Source: Atlanticothrix silvestris CENA357
GTDB taxonomy: Bacteria; Cyanobacteriota; Cyanobacteriia; Cyanobacteriales; Nostocaceae
Assembly: GCF_016056295.1 (NCBI RefSeq)
Contig: NZ_JAECZB010000096.1
Coordinates: 145,456-195,055 of the forward strand
DNA length: 49,600 nucleotides
Direction of reading: 5' to 3'
Shown here: positions 36,771-45,308 of the stretch, piece after piece
Layout of the letters: each line of letters begins with the position of its first letter
Numbering within the stretch: the stretch's first letter is position 1
Position numbers and translations under genes: made by a program
Notes under the pieces: generated by a model
The model's database searches: none
The model's input: the letters and a program-made list of their open reading frames with translations, nothing else
Told to the model about the DNA's origin: nothing

Positions 36771-37664
36771 TTAATTATTGAGTATTGTAAATTGTTGGCC
36801 TTGAGGCGAAGTTGCGTAACCTAAGAACGCTTTAACTCCAGGACTAGCAGGATTCTTATAAACATAAAACAGCTGCCGTTGGTAGGGATAACCACTTGCA
36901 TCTGGAGTCAAACCATCGATCGCCAATGATCTCACTGTTTGCTGATTAGCAACTTGTGCAAAGGTAGCGTAACCTACGCCATCAGTTCCCAAAGCTTGGA
37001 GTAAAGGAGTTGTGGCATCTCGTTGTAATGTTGTGATATTGGGTGTCGTCCCAAAATTAGCTCCCTTCAGCACTACTTCTTGAAATGTTTGATGTGTGCC
37101 ACTGATTGCTGGTCGATTAATGACTCGGATAGTTTTATTATTACCACCCACTGCTGACCAGTTATTAATTTTACCCTGAAATATATCTGCGACTTGGGCG
37201 CTGGTTAATCTTTGATTAAAAGGATTTGCTTTGCCAACAACAACAGCGATCGCATCTGTTGTCACAGGAATTGCCACTAATCCTTGACTCTGTTCTTGTG
37301 TAGTCAAAGGTCGAGATATGGCTGCAATATCTGCTTGACCTGCAATAAGATCTGCAATACCTTTGTCAGAACCACTGGCAGTAGTCACAACATTAGTACC
37401 TGGAAACTGTCTTTCAAAAGCTCTTTTAAGATTTTGGTTGATTGTCACCATACTGGTAGAACCCTCTATCCTCACGGTAGTACCGCCAGATACTGAACTT
37501 GGAGATGGGAAAGTGGAATTACTACCAGAAGTTGTGTTAATTGAAGAAGAAATAGTATCCGTGGGTGCTGGTTGCCGTTTGAAGAAGTACCAGTAACCAC
37601 CACCCAGTAAAACTAGAAATAAAAGGATAAAAACAATTGGAGGCGGAGCGCTTCTCTTACTCAT
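36771..37664 (-). CDS. PstS-like periplasmic substrate-binding protein
   Basis: A 297-residue protein with an uncleaved N-terminal membrane anchor (about 10-27, IVFILLFLVLLGGGYWYFF), a Ser/Thr linker, and a PstS-type domain: VRIEGSTSMVTINQNLKRAF, TTASGSDKGIADLIAGQADI and NRPAISGTHQTFQEVVL with phosphate-ligand-like Ser/Thr/Arg. It could bind phosphate or another oxyanion. It sits 5 bases after the PspA-like gene; no ABC permease genes are adjacent, so it may be a sensor and not a transporter part. Confidence 0.83.
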   Translation of the reverse strand: MSKRSAPPPIVFILLFLVLLGGGYWYFFKRQPAPTDTISSSINTTSGSNSTFPSPSSVSGGTTVRIEGSTSMVTINQNLKRAFERQFPGTNVVTTASGSDKGIADLIAGQADIAAISRPLTTQEQSQGLVAIPVTTDAIAVVVGKANPFNQRLTSAQVADIFQGKINNWSAVGGNNKTIRVINRPAISGTHQTFQEVVLKGANFGTTPNITTLQRDATTPLLQALGTDGVGYATFAQVANQQTVRSLAIDGLTPDASGYPYQRQLFYVYKNPASPGVKAFLGYATSPQGQQFTILNN

Positions 37665-37669
37665 ACTTT

Positions 37670-38383
37670 TTACTCTGGTAGTTGGTTAATAGTTGACTCA
37701 TTTAACATCTGCAAACGCCGAGAAACTTCATCATCTACGGTCATTTGTTCTATCTCAGCCTGGAGTTTTTCAGTTGTGTTTTCAGACATTTCAGCTAAAG
37801 CGTCTGTCTGTAAATTTCGACGTTCAACTGCATTTTTAGCTTTTTCAAAGTCACTTTTAGCCGAACCAATGTTAAATTCATTATTGACTTTGGCAATCAT
37901 CGCTAATGCTTCGTTCACTTCTGATATATCTTTCATATTTTGCATATCAGCTTTATAGGTTTCTAGCTTCATGCGCTCCCGGTTTAGCTTATCTTTAGAG
38001 GCATTTACAGATGTTTCAGCCTGCTTGACCATCTCCTCTAACTTGGGCAAAATTTGTTCTGTTTGAATTGCTTTGGTCATTGCCATCCGCGCTGCTTCTT
38101 GATTACCATTACGCTGGGCAATGTTTGCTTGTTGCTCTAAGGTTCGTAATTCTTTGACTTTCACTTCGTATTTGTTTTTAGCTATTTTGTAAGAACCTTC
38201 TTGCATAGCCACAGCTTGAGCCAGTTTTTGCACCGATTCTTGCATTGATTGCAGTGATTCTTCAGCGACAGCGACAGCCACTTTGCCACCAGATTCTACA
38301 GGCATTCCCCATAGCCAATTCCAAGTACCGACTATGGTTCGTCCTGCTCTTTCACCCATTAACCAGTACACAGCTTTTTTCAT
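37670..38383 (-). CDS. PspA/IM30-like coiled-coil protein
   Basis: A 237-residue, almost fully helical protein with long coiled coils (about 35-110 and 130-215) and the N-terminus MKKAVYWLMGERAGRTIVGT as a possible membrane-binding helix. It resembles PspA/Vipp1 proteins, which coat and repair membranes. A GTG start three codons upstream is possible. The partner genes in the operon are all membrane or envelope proteins. The degree of identity to true Vipp1 cannot be judged here. Confidence 0.7.
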   Translation of the reverse strand: MKKAVYWLMGERAGRTIVGTWNWLWGMPVESGGKVAVAVAEESLQSMQESVQKLAQAVAMQEGSYKIAKNKYEVKVKELRTLEQQANIAQRNGNQEAARMAMTKAIQTEQILPKLEEMVKQAETSVNASKDKLNRERMKLETYKADMQNMKDISEVNEALAMIAKVNNEFNIGSAKSDFEKAKNAVERRNLQTDALAEMSENTTEKLQAEIEQMTVDDEVSRRLQMLNESTINQLPE

Positions 38384-38558
38384 ATAAAACACCTATTGGA
38401 CTCAAATTTTTTCTTGATATTCCCAATTTAATTAAATTCCCATTAATTCCATCGCATCTTCAAGGTAAAGCTTTTACGAAGAAGGGGAAGGTGGAGTAAG
38501 GGTCAGGGGTTTGTTTCTTTATCGCCCCTGCTTCCCCTGCTCCAATTCCTCTTACTGC

Positions 38559-40733
38559 CTACGGACAATTGGGATGAATGCCTCCTTGAGTACAAATGTA
38601 AGCTATTTGTTTCGCATCTAAGTTTTTGGCTTTAGAAAAATCAACCCCTTTGACTACAGCAGATACTGAGCCTAAATCTGGTGTTTGGACAAATTGATCT
38701 GCTGGATCTTGTCTAGCAGGTGTCAGAATTGTGTTTTGAAAATCTGCTCCTGCGACATTCGCCCCTCGTAAATCTACAAGGCTCAAATCAGCATTTCGCA
38801 AATTGGCATTTTCCATTTTGGCAGAACGCAAAGTAGCACCAGTTAAACGAGTGGCGCTGAGGTTAGCATTGCTGAGATTGGCGCGTTCCAAATCGGCTCC
38901 AGATAAATCTGATCCTTGCCAATCAGTTTTTGTTAAGTTAGCTGACGATAATTGGGTTCCTATGGCAATGACGCGACCTAAACGCGCACCATATAGATTA
39001 GCTTCGTTTAATTTTGCGTCACCTAAATCTGCCCCAGTCAAGCTGGCATTTTCTAAAACTGCGTTCTGTAAATCTGCACTCACTAATTGAGTGCTGCTGA
39101 GGTTAGCACCAACTAAACGTGCATTCGATAAATTAGCTCTGTTGAGGGTAGCGCGACTTAAATCGCTACCGGTCATGATGACACGACTCAGGTTAGCATC
39201 GGTAAAATTCACCTGCTTCATTTGAGTTTGACTCAAATCAGCGATCGCATCGTCGTAAGTATCCAAACGTTCATCTTCACCAACTCCCCGGAAGCGACTA
39301 CCTTTAAAACTGGCTTGATTAAGATTTGCAGATTTGAAATTTACTCCTGACAAATCAACGTTTTCTAAAACCAAGTTAAAAAAGGAACTTCCCAAAGCGC
39401 CATTTTGACTCAATTGGCTGCGGCTGAGATCGATGCTCTCCGTTTTACCACTGTAAACAGTGAGAATTTTGTTGATTGTTTGCTGGTTAATTTGTAAACG
39501 CTTCTGGCGTAATTCTTTCTCTTGGGGATTATTACCTACAGATGCTAACTCGCCAGCCAGAAACTGATTTTTGTTTTTCAATTCTGGGATGGTTTTAGTC
39601 CCAATACTTGTCAAAGCTTGTTGAATTGTATCTACAAGGATGGGGTTGGTTTCGTTAACTAGAAGATCCGTTAGAAATTGGATAGACTGCGGATCATTGA
39701 GACCACCCATCGCCAAAATTACACTCTGGCGTTCTTCATTAGTAGCGCCAGAGTTGGGACTCAGTTGTTTTACTAGTGCTAAAAATTTTTGACTGTTAAT
39801 TTGTTTGCTTTCACGCTGGGTTTGCTGAGTTTGAATATAGACTTGAGTAGCGATTAAAGTTGCTAGGACAGCAGTCATACTAGTTAGTGCTACCCCAAAC
39901 AAAGTGAGGCTAGGATTTTGCCGCATTCGCCGCCATAAGCTGCGAAGACTGGGAGCTTCTGTGGCGATCGCCATCACTGGGGCAGCTACTTGCTCATTTC
40001 CCTCTTCTTGATGATCAACTTCATTTGCTCTTACAGGTAAACTTTGTCCTTTGCTAGCTACTGATGAAGTTGGCAAGGGGCGATTGCTATCTATGGCGTA
40101 AGTACCAGCTAGCCAATCGTGTAATGCGCGTCGTCCTTGGCGTGAAGGCAAGGCCATCCCTTCACCAAGCACCATCAATACAGCCAAAAATGTGAATAAT
40201 CCTAAGTTCGGAAAGGCAAAGCTGTAACGCCAAAGAATATAGGCGACAGACATAGGTACAGTCCATCGACCAATTCCTTCGCGTATTACAACAGCGGCTA
40301 AACCCGGTGCTATACCTTGCTCGTTAACAATCCGCACACCAAATCGACGCTTGGGAATAGTACTACCAGTTTTAGCCAGTAAATATAATTGCCACCATGA
40401 AAGCGTCAAGGGTGCTAATAAAGCTATTATCCACAAATAATTAGTCGGCCCTGCTACGTTACGGATGCCATAGCTAGCAGGTAGAGCCAGGGGACGAGCG
40501 ATCGCTCTTTCGGTGACTACTAGCAAAGGGTTCAGGGGTACGCGGCTCACATCACTTCTAGAATTGATGTAAGCACCAATTCCGAAGGGAACCAACCCAC
40601 TGACAATCACTAGTGTGATTTCAGTTGTCCAAGCAGCAAAACGCCTGGTTACTAACGGCAGTGAATTGGTTGTTTGTGATGTTTTTGACAAACTAGATTT
40701 ATTACTACTTCTCCTCACACTTGGAGTCGCCAT
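38559..40733 (-). CDS. RDD-domain membrane protein with pentapeptide-repeat tail
   Basis: A 724-residue protein. An RDD-like domain (about 30-215) contains several transmembrane helices. A further helix lies near 280-300, followed by a helical part (about 310-430) with a HEAT-like segment (NEERQSVILAMGGLNDPQSI). The C-terminal region (about 440-700) is pentapeptide repeats, A(N/D)LXX-type, such as ANLSNARLVGANLSSTQLV. It ends NCP. Its function is unknown; the modular mix suggests a membrane-bound scaffold. Codons 5-8 of the mRNA contain a 10-nt Yfr1-core complement. Confidence 0.85.
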   Translation of the reverse strand: MATPSVRRSSNKSSLSKTSQTTNSLPLVTRRFAAWTTEITLVIVSGLVPFGIGAYINSRSDVSRVPLNPLLVVTERAIARPLALPASYGIRNVAGPTNYLWIIALLAPLTLSWWQLYLLAKTGSTIPKRRFGVRIVNEQGIAPGLAAVVIREGIGRWTVPMSVAYILWRYSFAFPNLGLFTFLAVLMVLGEGMALPSRQGRRALHDWLAGTYAIDSNRPLPTSSVASKGQSLPVRANEVDHQEEGNEQVAAPVMAIATEAPSLRSLWRRMRQNPSLTLFGVALTSMTAVLATLIATQVYIQTQQTQRESKQINSQKFLALVKQLSPNSGATNEERQSVILAMGGLNDPQSIQFLTDLLVNETNPILVDTIQQALTSIGTKTIPELKNKNQFLAGELASVGNNPQEKELRQKRLQINQQTINKILTVYSGKTESIDLSRSQLSQNGALGSSFFNLVLENVDLSGVNFKSANLNQASFKGSRFRGVGEDERLDTYDDAIADLSQTQMKQVNFTDANLSRVIMTGSDLSRATLNRANLSNARLVGANLSSTQLVSADLQNAVLENASLTGADLGDAKLNEANLYGARLGRVIAIGTQLSSANLTKTDWQGSDLSGADLERANLSNANLSATRLTGATLRSAKMENANLRNADLSLVDLRGANVAGADFQNTILTPARQDPADQFVQTPDLGSVSAVVKGVDFSKAKNLDAKQIAYICTQGGIHPNCP
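40711..40720 (-). promoter_or_regulatory. Second Yfr1-core complement, just inside the RDD-pentapeptide gene
   Basis: The mRNA reads GUGUGAGGAG beginning 13 nt after the A of the start codon, complementary to 10 of the 11 conserved Yfr1 core bases. This lies within the region covered by an initiating ribosome. Predicted only. Confidence 0.45.
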
Positions 40734-40792
40734 CGTATAATTTCCTTTGACTTTATTTTTGTTTGCGCCGCTTTCGGCGCAGTTAACATAGA

Positions 40793-41137
40793 CTATTGCT
40801 TATTGCGAAAGCTGCCAGCCACAAAAAATTTGTATCCAAGATACACTAACCCTGCTAAGACTGCCAGACTAATTGCAGATGCCACTAGTTTTAGCACTGC
40901 TTGAACTATTGCCAAGCCCAATAGCACTGCCACACCCAAAAATATAACCTGGCTCATTTTAGACAAGTTGTTAAACCAAAGTTGCGATCGCTTAAAATGC
41001 GATTTAAAGTCGAAGAAACTAGACTCAGATGTCTTTTTTGGTTCTTGTGATTGCACAACGTCAACAGGCGAGGAATTAATCTCTGCTTCTAGCTTTTGGA
41101 GACGGCGTTGCAAGTCTTCTTCAGGTTGAGGATTCAT
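40793..41137 (-). CDS. Small membrane protein at the head of the envelope operon
   Basis: A 114-residue protein. Its acidic, helical cytoplasmic N-terminus (about 1-60) starts MNPQPEEDLQRRLQKLEAEI. Two transmembrane helices follow (about 63-80 and 84-105) and then a basic end, GSFRNKQ. It lies 59 bases upstream of the RDD-pentapeptide gene on the same strand. No known motif; function unknown. Confidence 0.65.
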   Translation of the reverse strand: MNPQPEEDLQRRLQKLEAEINSSPVDVVQSQEPKKTSESSFFDFKSHFKRSQLWFNNLSKMSQVIFLGVAVLLGLAIVQAVLKLVASAISLAVLAGLVYLGYKFFVAGSFRNKQ

Positions 41138-41518
41138 TAATTTTTTCTACCTCAGTTTAGGATGCTTATTCAATAACAGACTAACCAAATCTGATGTTTG
41201 GCGGCTGTGTCTGTGATTTTAGCTAATGTCTGGGTCAGAAAACCTTGATCTGGAGGGAAAAATCATTAGATTAGAAATTACTCACTAGGAATTAGGGAAA
41301 TAATTTTGACTCTCTACAATTCATCCCTAAGCTTTGATTTTCTGTTTTCCAAAAAAGCATCTCTTCATTTATTTTTCATATTTTAGCTATATAGTAATTA
41401 ATTTAAGCGATAAAAATTTATACTCTGCACTCAGGAACATAGGCGAATTGCCCTCGTCTACTAAACCAGACTATTTATATTAATATCGCTCTTAAAATAG
41501 TCGGGAGCATTAATTAAA
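41138..41518. other. Intergenic region with a degenerate REP-like copy
   Basis: About 380 AT-rich bases between divergent genes, holding their promoters. AGGCGAATTGCCCTCGTCTA near 41440 is a weak match to the REP-like family. Nothing else stands out. Confidence 0.4.
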
Positions 41519-41959
41519 ATGAAGACGTGTAGACGATTTACAATTGTTCCCGCAGCTTTAGTGATCAGCTTGGCACTTACTAAGCCTATTTGGGCTGAAG
41601 TACCCTCAGTCCAAATTAATCCCAAATTACAGTCAGATCCGTTAGTTTTAAATGGTAAATCTGGGGGTTCAATTCAAAGTGATTGCGGCAACATTCCTGA
41701 TGCACCAAGTCAAATTATCCAGGTTAAAGAATCACTGCCTTACTTGCGGTTAACAGTAGATAGTCCTGGACAGCCAACGCTGTTAATCGATGGCCCTGGG
41801 GGTCGTTTTTGTGTCTTAGCAGATCGTTATTCAGAAACCAAGCCAGAGTTGTCTGGTTACTGGCAGGCAGGACAATACTCGCTCTATATAGGCGAATTGT
41901 CAAAACGACAGTATAACTACACTCTTTCAATTTCGCAACAAAAAAAACCGATGAATTAG
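41519..41959 (+). CDS. Secreted protein of unknown function
   Basis: A 146-residue protein with a signal peptide (MKTCRRFTIVPAALVISLAL ... IWAEVP, cleavage after WA or nearby). The mature part has LYIGELSKRQYNYTLSISQ and GPGGRFCVLADR and two Cys residues that may pair. It looks like a small periplasmic beta protein. It belongs to no family I recognise. Confidence 0.65.
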   Translation: MKTCRRFTIVPAALVISLALTKPIWAEVPSVQINPKLQSDPLVLNGKSGGSIQSDCGNIPDAPSQIIQVKESLPYLRLTVDSPGQPTLLIDGPGGRFCVLADRYSETKPELSGYWQAGQYSLYIGELSKRQYNYTLSISQQKKPMN

Positions 41960-42463
41960 TAGGTATTTGGTATCAAGCTATTCCTAGTACGGGATGGCGT
42001 AAATATAAATCACTTATAAAAAATGTCTCAAGCCCTTACGAATTACAAATTACGTTACGCCTACTCTTACAGAGAAGCAAGCTACGCTTTTAGAGGATGT
42101 TTGAAAAGTTTTGGGCGAATATAATTCGATACTACACAAACAAAGTCCCTTCGGGTTCGGGAGTTCGCAATCAACGGGAACCGCCAAGACTGCGACTCCC
42201 TCACCGCCTGGGCGGACTAATGCAAAAACAAGGGTTTGAAACCTACGCAGGTGGCCTTCCCGGAGGTAAGCCGCTACGCGTCCTGTCCGTGTAGCCAAGC
42301 CACTGCGCCCTTGCGGTTCCCCGACTTGTTCGCGCAGCGTCTCCCCTTGGGAGAAGCAAGTGGCGCGCGACTTCTAGTCGCCAGGGCGAGTAATAAATTA
42401 GACTTTTCAAACAACCTCTTAGCGTCTCGTAGAGAGCGTCATTACGAATTACGCGCAGCGATA
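41960..42463. repeat. Repeat-rich spacer (REP-like, TTACGAATTAC and palindromic elements)
   Basis: It contains ACGAATTACAAATTACGTTA at about 42038, a REP-like copy (TTGGGCGAATATAATTCGAT, 42111-42130) followed by TACACAAAC, then GC-rich palindromes including GGGAGAAGCAAGTGGCGCGC near 42348, and CATTACGAATTACGCGCAGC near 42440. GATGTTTGAAAAGTTTTGGG near 42097 and the complementary CTTTTCAAACAACC near 42403 are inverted, so the block may be one composite mobile-like element of about 340 bases. No coding function is seen. Confidence 0.55.
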
Positions 42464-42928
42464 CTAGATGTAGTACATTATTTCTTTTTGTTGATGCATT
42501 ACTCGCCGTTCACAAAGGTCTTGTAAGGTATATTTTTGTAAAACAGCATTAGCTGCCTGACAAGCTTCTTGCCAAATTTCTTGAATTACTTGAGTTTCTA
42601 CTGTCTTGGTATTAGTGTCACAAGTAGGCGCGATGTCTGGCGACAAGCCGCTTTGCGTCAACGCATCTAACCCTTCCATGCAACTTAAAGCATCAAGCAG
42701 CGTAATTGTCCGGGGGTCTCGTGCCAAAACGTAACCACCTTTAGCACCGCGTATGCTCTTAATCAGACCTCTACGCCTTAAAGTTGCCAGTAATTGTTCT
42801 AAGTAGCGGCTGGGTATATCTTGCAACTCTGCTATTTGTCTAATTTGCAGAGATTCGCCACTGGCGTAACAACTTGCCAATTCCAACAGCGCTAGAAGTG
42901 CGTATTCAGATTTGTTAGAGAGTTCCAC
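42464..42928 (-). CDS. Rrf2-family transcriptional regulator
   Basis: A 154-residue protein with the Rrf2 winged helix: LSNKSEYALLALLELASCYA, IPSRYLEQLLATLRRRGLIK and RGAKGGYVLARDPRTITLLD. Cysteines at 83, 103 and 123 do not match the close Cys triad of IscR, so an iron-sulfur cluster is uncertain. Rrf2 regulators respond to iron-sulfur, NO or cysteine status. The target genes are not evident. Confidence 0.88.
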   Translation of the reverse strand: MELSNKSEYALLALLELASCYASGESLQIRQIAELQDIPSRYLEQLLATLRRRGLIKSIRGAKGGYVLARDPRTITLLDALSCMEGLDALTQSGLSPDIAPTCDTNTKTVETQVIQEIWQEACQAANAVLQKYTLQDLCERRVMHQQKEIMYYI

Positions 42929-43145
42929 TGGCGTATTGTTTTAATCTCCTACGTAAAAGCTATAAAGTTACTGATGAGACTTCCCTCAACTTGTGTTGAG
43001 CGAAACTCAATACTTAACTTTTTGCTGACAGATTATTTTTACTTTAGAGACTTTCGACTATCATGGCAATTATTTTTATTTTTTCCTTGGATAACCAAAA
43101 GTGATTAGTGAATGTGGTCTGTGGTAATAGCGATCGCCTATACTG

Positions 43146-43589
43146 CTAATGACGAACTGTGATTCGTTCTTGCCAGTTGTTCTCTGGAAGTCGCATCCAT
43201 TGGAAGCCTACGAAGTTTAATAATAAACCAATCAGGAACAAAAGCACCATTAAGCTGATTTGATACCAAATAACTTGTGGTAAAAGCAAATCTAAAATCA
43301 GATGTATTAAGTTCATAACGCTATAAAACACTGTCAAACCAAAATGAATCGTTCTATATTGTCTAGAATCGGTGAAAGTTGTGGCAATTATTGCTAGCAT
43401 TGGCAATACAAAAAAGCCTAACATCAACCACATGATTCCAGAAATATCACTAATTGATGAAGCTTGTTGCGATTCAGTAATATTTAAACCGTGGAAAAGT
43501 GGCATTAAACCCAATTGTGTATGAAACAGTATTCCCAGTAAAAATACTGTCCACATAGAAATTATTTTTTCTCGATAATTAATTGTCAT
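43146..43589 (-). CDS. Four-helix membrane protein, unknown
   Basis: A 147-residue protein with four transmembrane helices (about 12-32, 48-70, 82-103, 110-130) starting MTINYREKIISMWTVFLLGI. His residues in FHTQLGLMPLFHGLN could bind a metal or heme, but this is speculation. It is similar in style to the membrane protein at 48528. Function unknown. Confidence 0.6.
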   Translation of the reverse strand: MTINYREKIISMWTVFLLGILFHTQLGLMPLFHGLNITESQQASSISDISGIMWLMLGFFVLPMLAIIATTFTDSRQYRTIHFGLTVFYSVMNLIHLILDLLLPQVIWYQISLMVLLFLIGLLLNFVGFQWMRLPENNWQERITVRH

Positions 43590-44640
43590 ATTCTCTGGCT
43601 AGCTCCTTTTGCCATCGAATGATTTACAAATTAAATGCCTATTAGCTCATAGCTTATAACAAATTTAGTAGAGTAACTACTGATGCGCTTGCACCTCCTT
43701 AGTTTCTTCTATTTCCTTAGATAAAAATCTATCAATAGACCTCTTGCACAAATATTTAAACACTGAAATGTAGAACTTGATTTAGCGTTCTCCTTTGCGT
43801 CTTTGCGCGCCAGTTGCTACAAGTCGGGGAACCCACCCAACGCACTGGCTTGCCTTTGCGCGAGCTTTTAAAGATATTTGCAGCAATACCAAAGTATTTA
43901 TGCAAGATGTTTAATAACGCCGAGAATGCCTCGTCCTTGTTCTGTTTGAGCTACAATTATTTGTACTGGATTTGCTGGGCGTAATAAATTATACAGACCT
44001 CAGTAAACTGCAATTTTATTTATTGAGTCAAGGGTCAATACTTCTCGCTTAAGTATTTTTAATTCGGATCGGGTTTTGGGAAAAGGTTAAAGGGGAAGGG
44101 GGAAGGGTTAAAGGTTTTTTCTTTCCCTTTCCCCCCTTCCCCTTTTCCCTTTCCCCGAGAAGCATTGAGTCAAGGGTAACTGTTTTCATAATAAAAAAAG
44201 AAGTTGAAGATTTTGTGATGGTAACTAAAGCTAGATAGCTTAAAAGAGTCTGCTTTCAATAGATGTTATTTCTTCTCTGCTCTTTAATCAAAAGTTAGCA
44301 ATAATAAATTGTATATTTCTAGATTTTTTAATGGCATATCTATGAAGTACAGAAAAATTTACTGATTTTATCTACTATTTTTCTAAATTTAGAATATGCC
44401 AATATCATTTACAGTAGTCTATTAAAGCTTGTAGTGAGTGGCTTGAGCCGCTAAATAAATCATTTTGCATATATCTGTCCGTAGAAGGTCTATCTAAAGG
44501 CTGAAATGACAAATAACTTAGTTAAGGATCAATATTTTTATTCTTCACAATTTCCTCATTCCTTTTTGATAAGTTTAAAATAGAGTCAAAAGTTAATTGA
44601 TTTTTTATAATTTCTGGATCAAAACCTAAGGGGGTAAACG
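43590..44640. other. Long intergenic region with two repeat elements
   Basis: Over 1 kb without a believable gene. It holds a possible inverted-repeat element (about 43737-43912, ends CTCTTGCACAAATATTT and, inverted, ATCTTGCATAAATACTTT). It also holds a purine/pyrimidine inverted repeat (about 44078-44157, GGGGAAGGGGGAAGGG then CCCCCCTTCCCCTTTTCCC), like that at 13213-13337. The last 200 bases are AT-rich and should carry the promoter of the DUF4327 gene. Confidence 0.55.
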
Positions 44641-44862
44641 ATGGATACTACTATTAAATATGACATTGAAGTTATCAAAGAAGAAGCACGCCAACTTGTC
44701 AAAAAGGGACTTGTTAATCGCCAGCAGCCAATTTACGTTCTCTGCAAGTACATTCGCGATCGCGACTGGGCTTGTTTTGAGATAGAGTTAGAAAAAAATG
44801 AATTTTTGCTTAGAGATCGGGTGATAGACCTATTGGGTTGTGAAAACTGGGAAGAAGATTGA
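44641..44862 (+). CDS. DUF4327-family small protein
   Basis: A 73-residue protein, YDIEVIKEEARQLVKKGLVN followed by QQPIYVLCKYI, LEKNEFLLRDRVIDLLG and an acidic end. I recognise this as the cyanobacteria-specific DUF4327 family. A strong ribosome site (AAGGGGG) lies 7 bases upstream. Function unknown; the size and strong translation signal suggest an abundant small soluble protein. Confidence 0.85.
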   Translation: MDTTIKYDIEVIKEEARQLVKKGLVNRQQPIYVLCKYIRDRDWACFEIELEKNEFLLRDRVIDLLGCENWEED

Positions 44863-45308
44863 AACGCCAATTAAAAGTTACTCCCAGTCGACAGCGTACC
44901 AAATTAATTACAAATTCAAAAACAAAAACAAAATAGAAAATCCTTGACTAAATATAGAGATTTAGGTCAAAAAGAGAAATAAGTAAAGCAATAGCAATTT
45001 GATAACCAAACAGATGCAAATAAACCATCAGTGAAAAAGTCGATGACCGAACACTGTTAAGTTCAAAAAGTTGGAATAATAGCGAGTAAGTAAGCGATAT
45101 CTTGAAATCGCTCCAAAGAACGCAAATCACCGAGATCGTCCCAATTTTGAGATGCTCTAACAGGAACTTTTTTATACCAACTGGTACTACATATCTCCTA
45201 CGTGTGATGTCTATTACCTGAGATAGATAAATTGGTATTTTGTTAGCTTTCGAGTTCTTGAGGGAACTATGAAATAGAAGACTTTCTACATTTAAAGTCC
45301 TACTGGGA
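44863..45308. other. Intergenic region before the histidine kinase
   Basis: About 450 AT-rich bases with no ORF, hairpin or RNA gene that I can support. It includes the kinase promoter. Confidence 0.4.

Noticed and set aside
42097-42526. Plus-strand open frames in the repeat block
   Set aside because: Arginine/proline-rich translations of palindromic repeats with no protein-like pattern.
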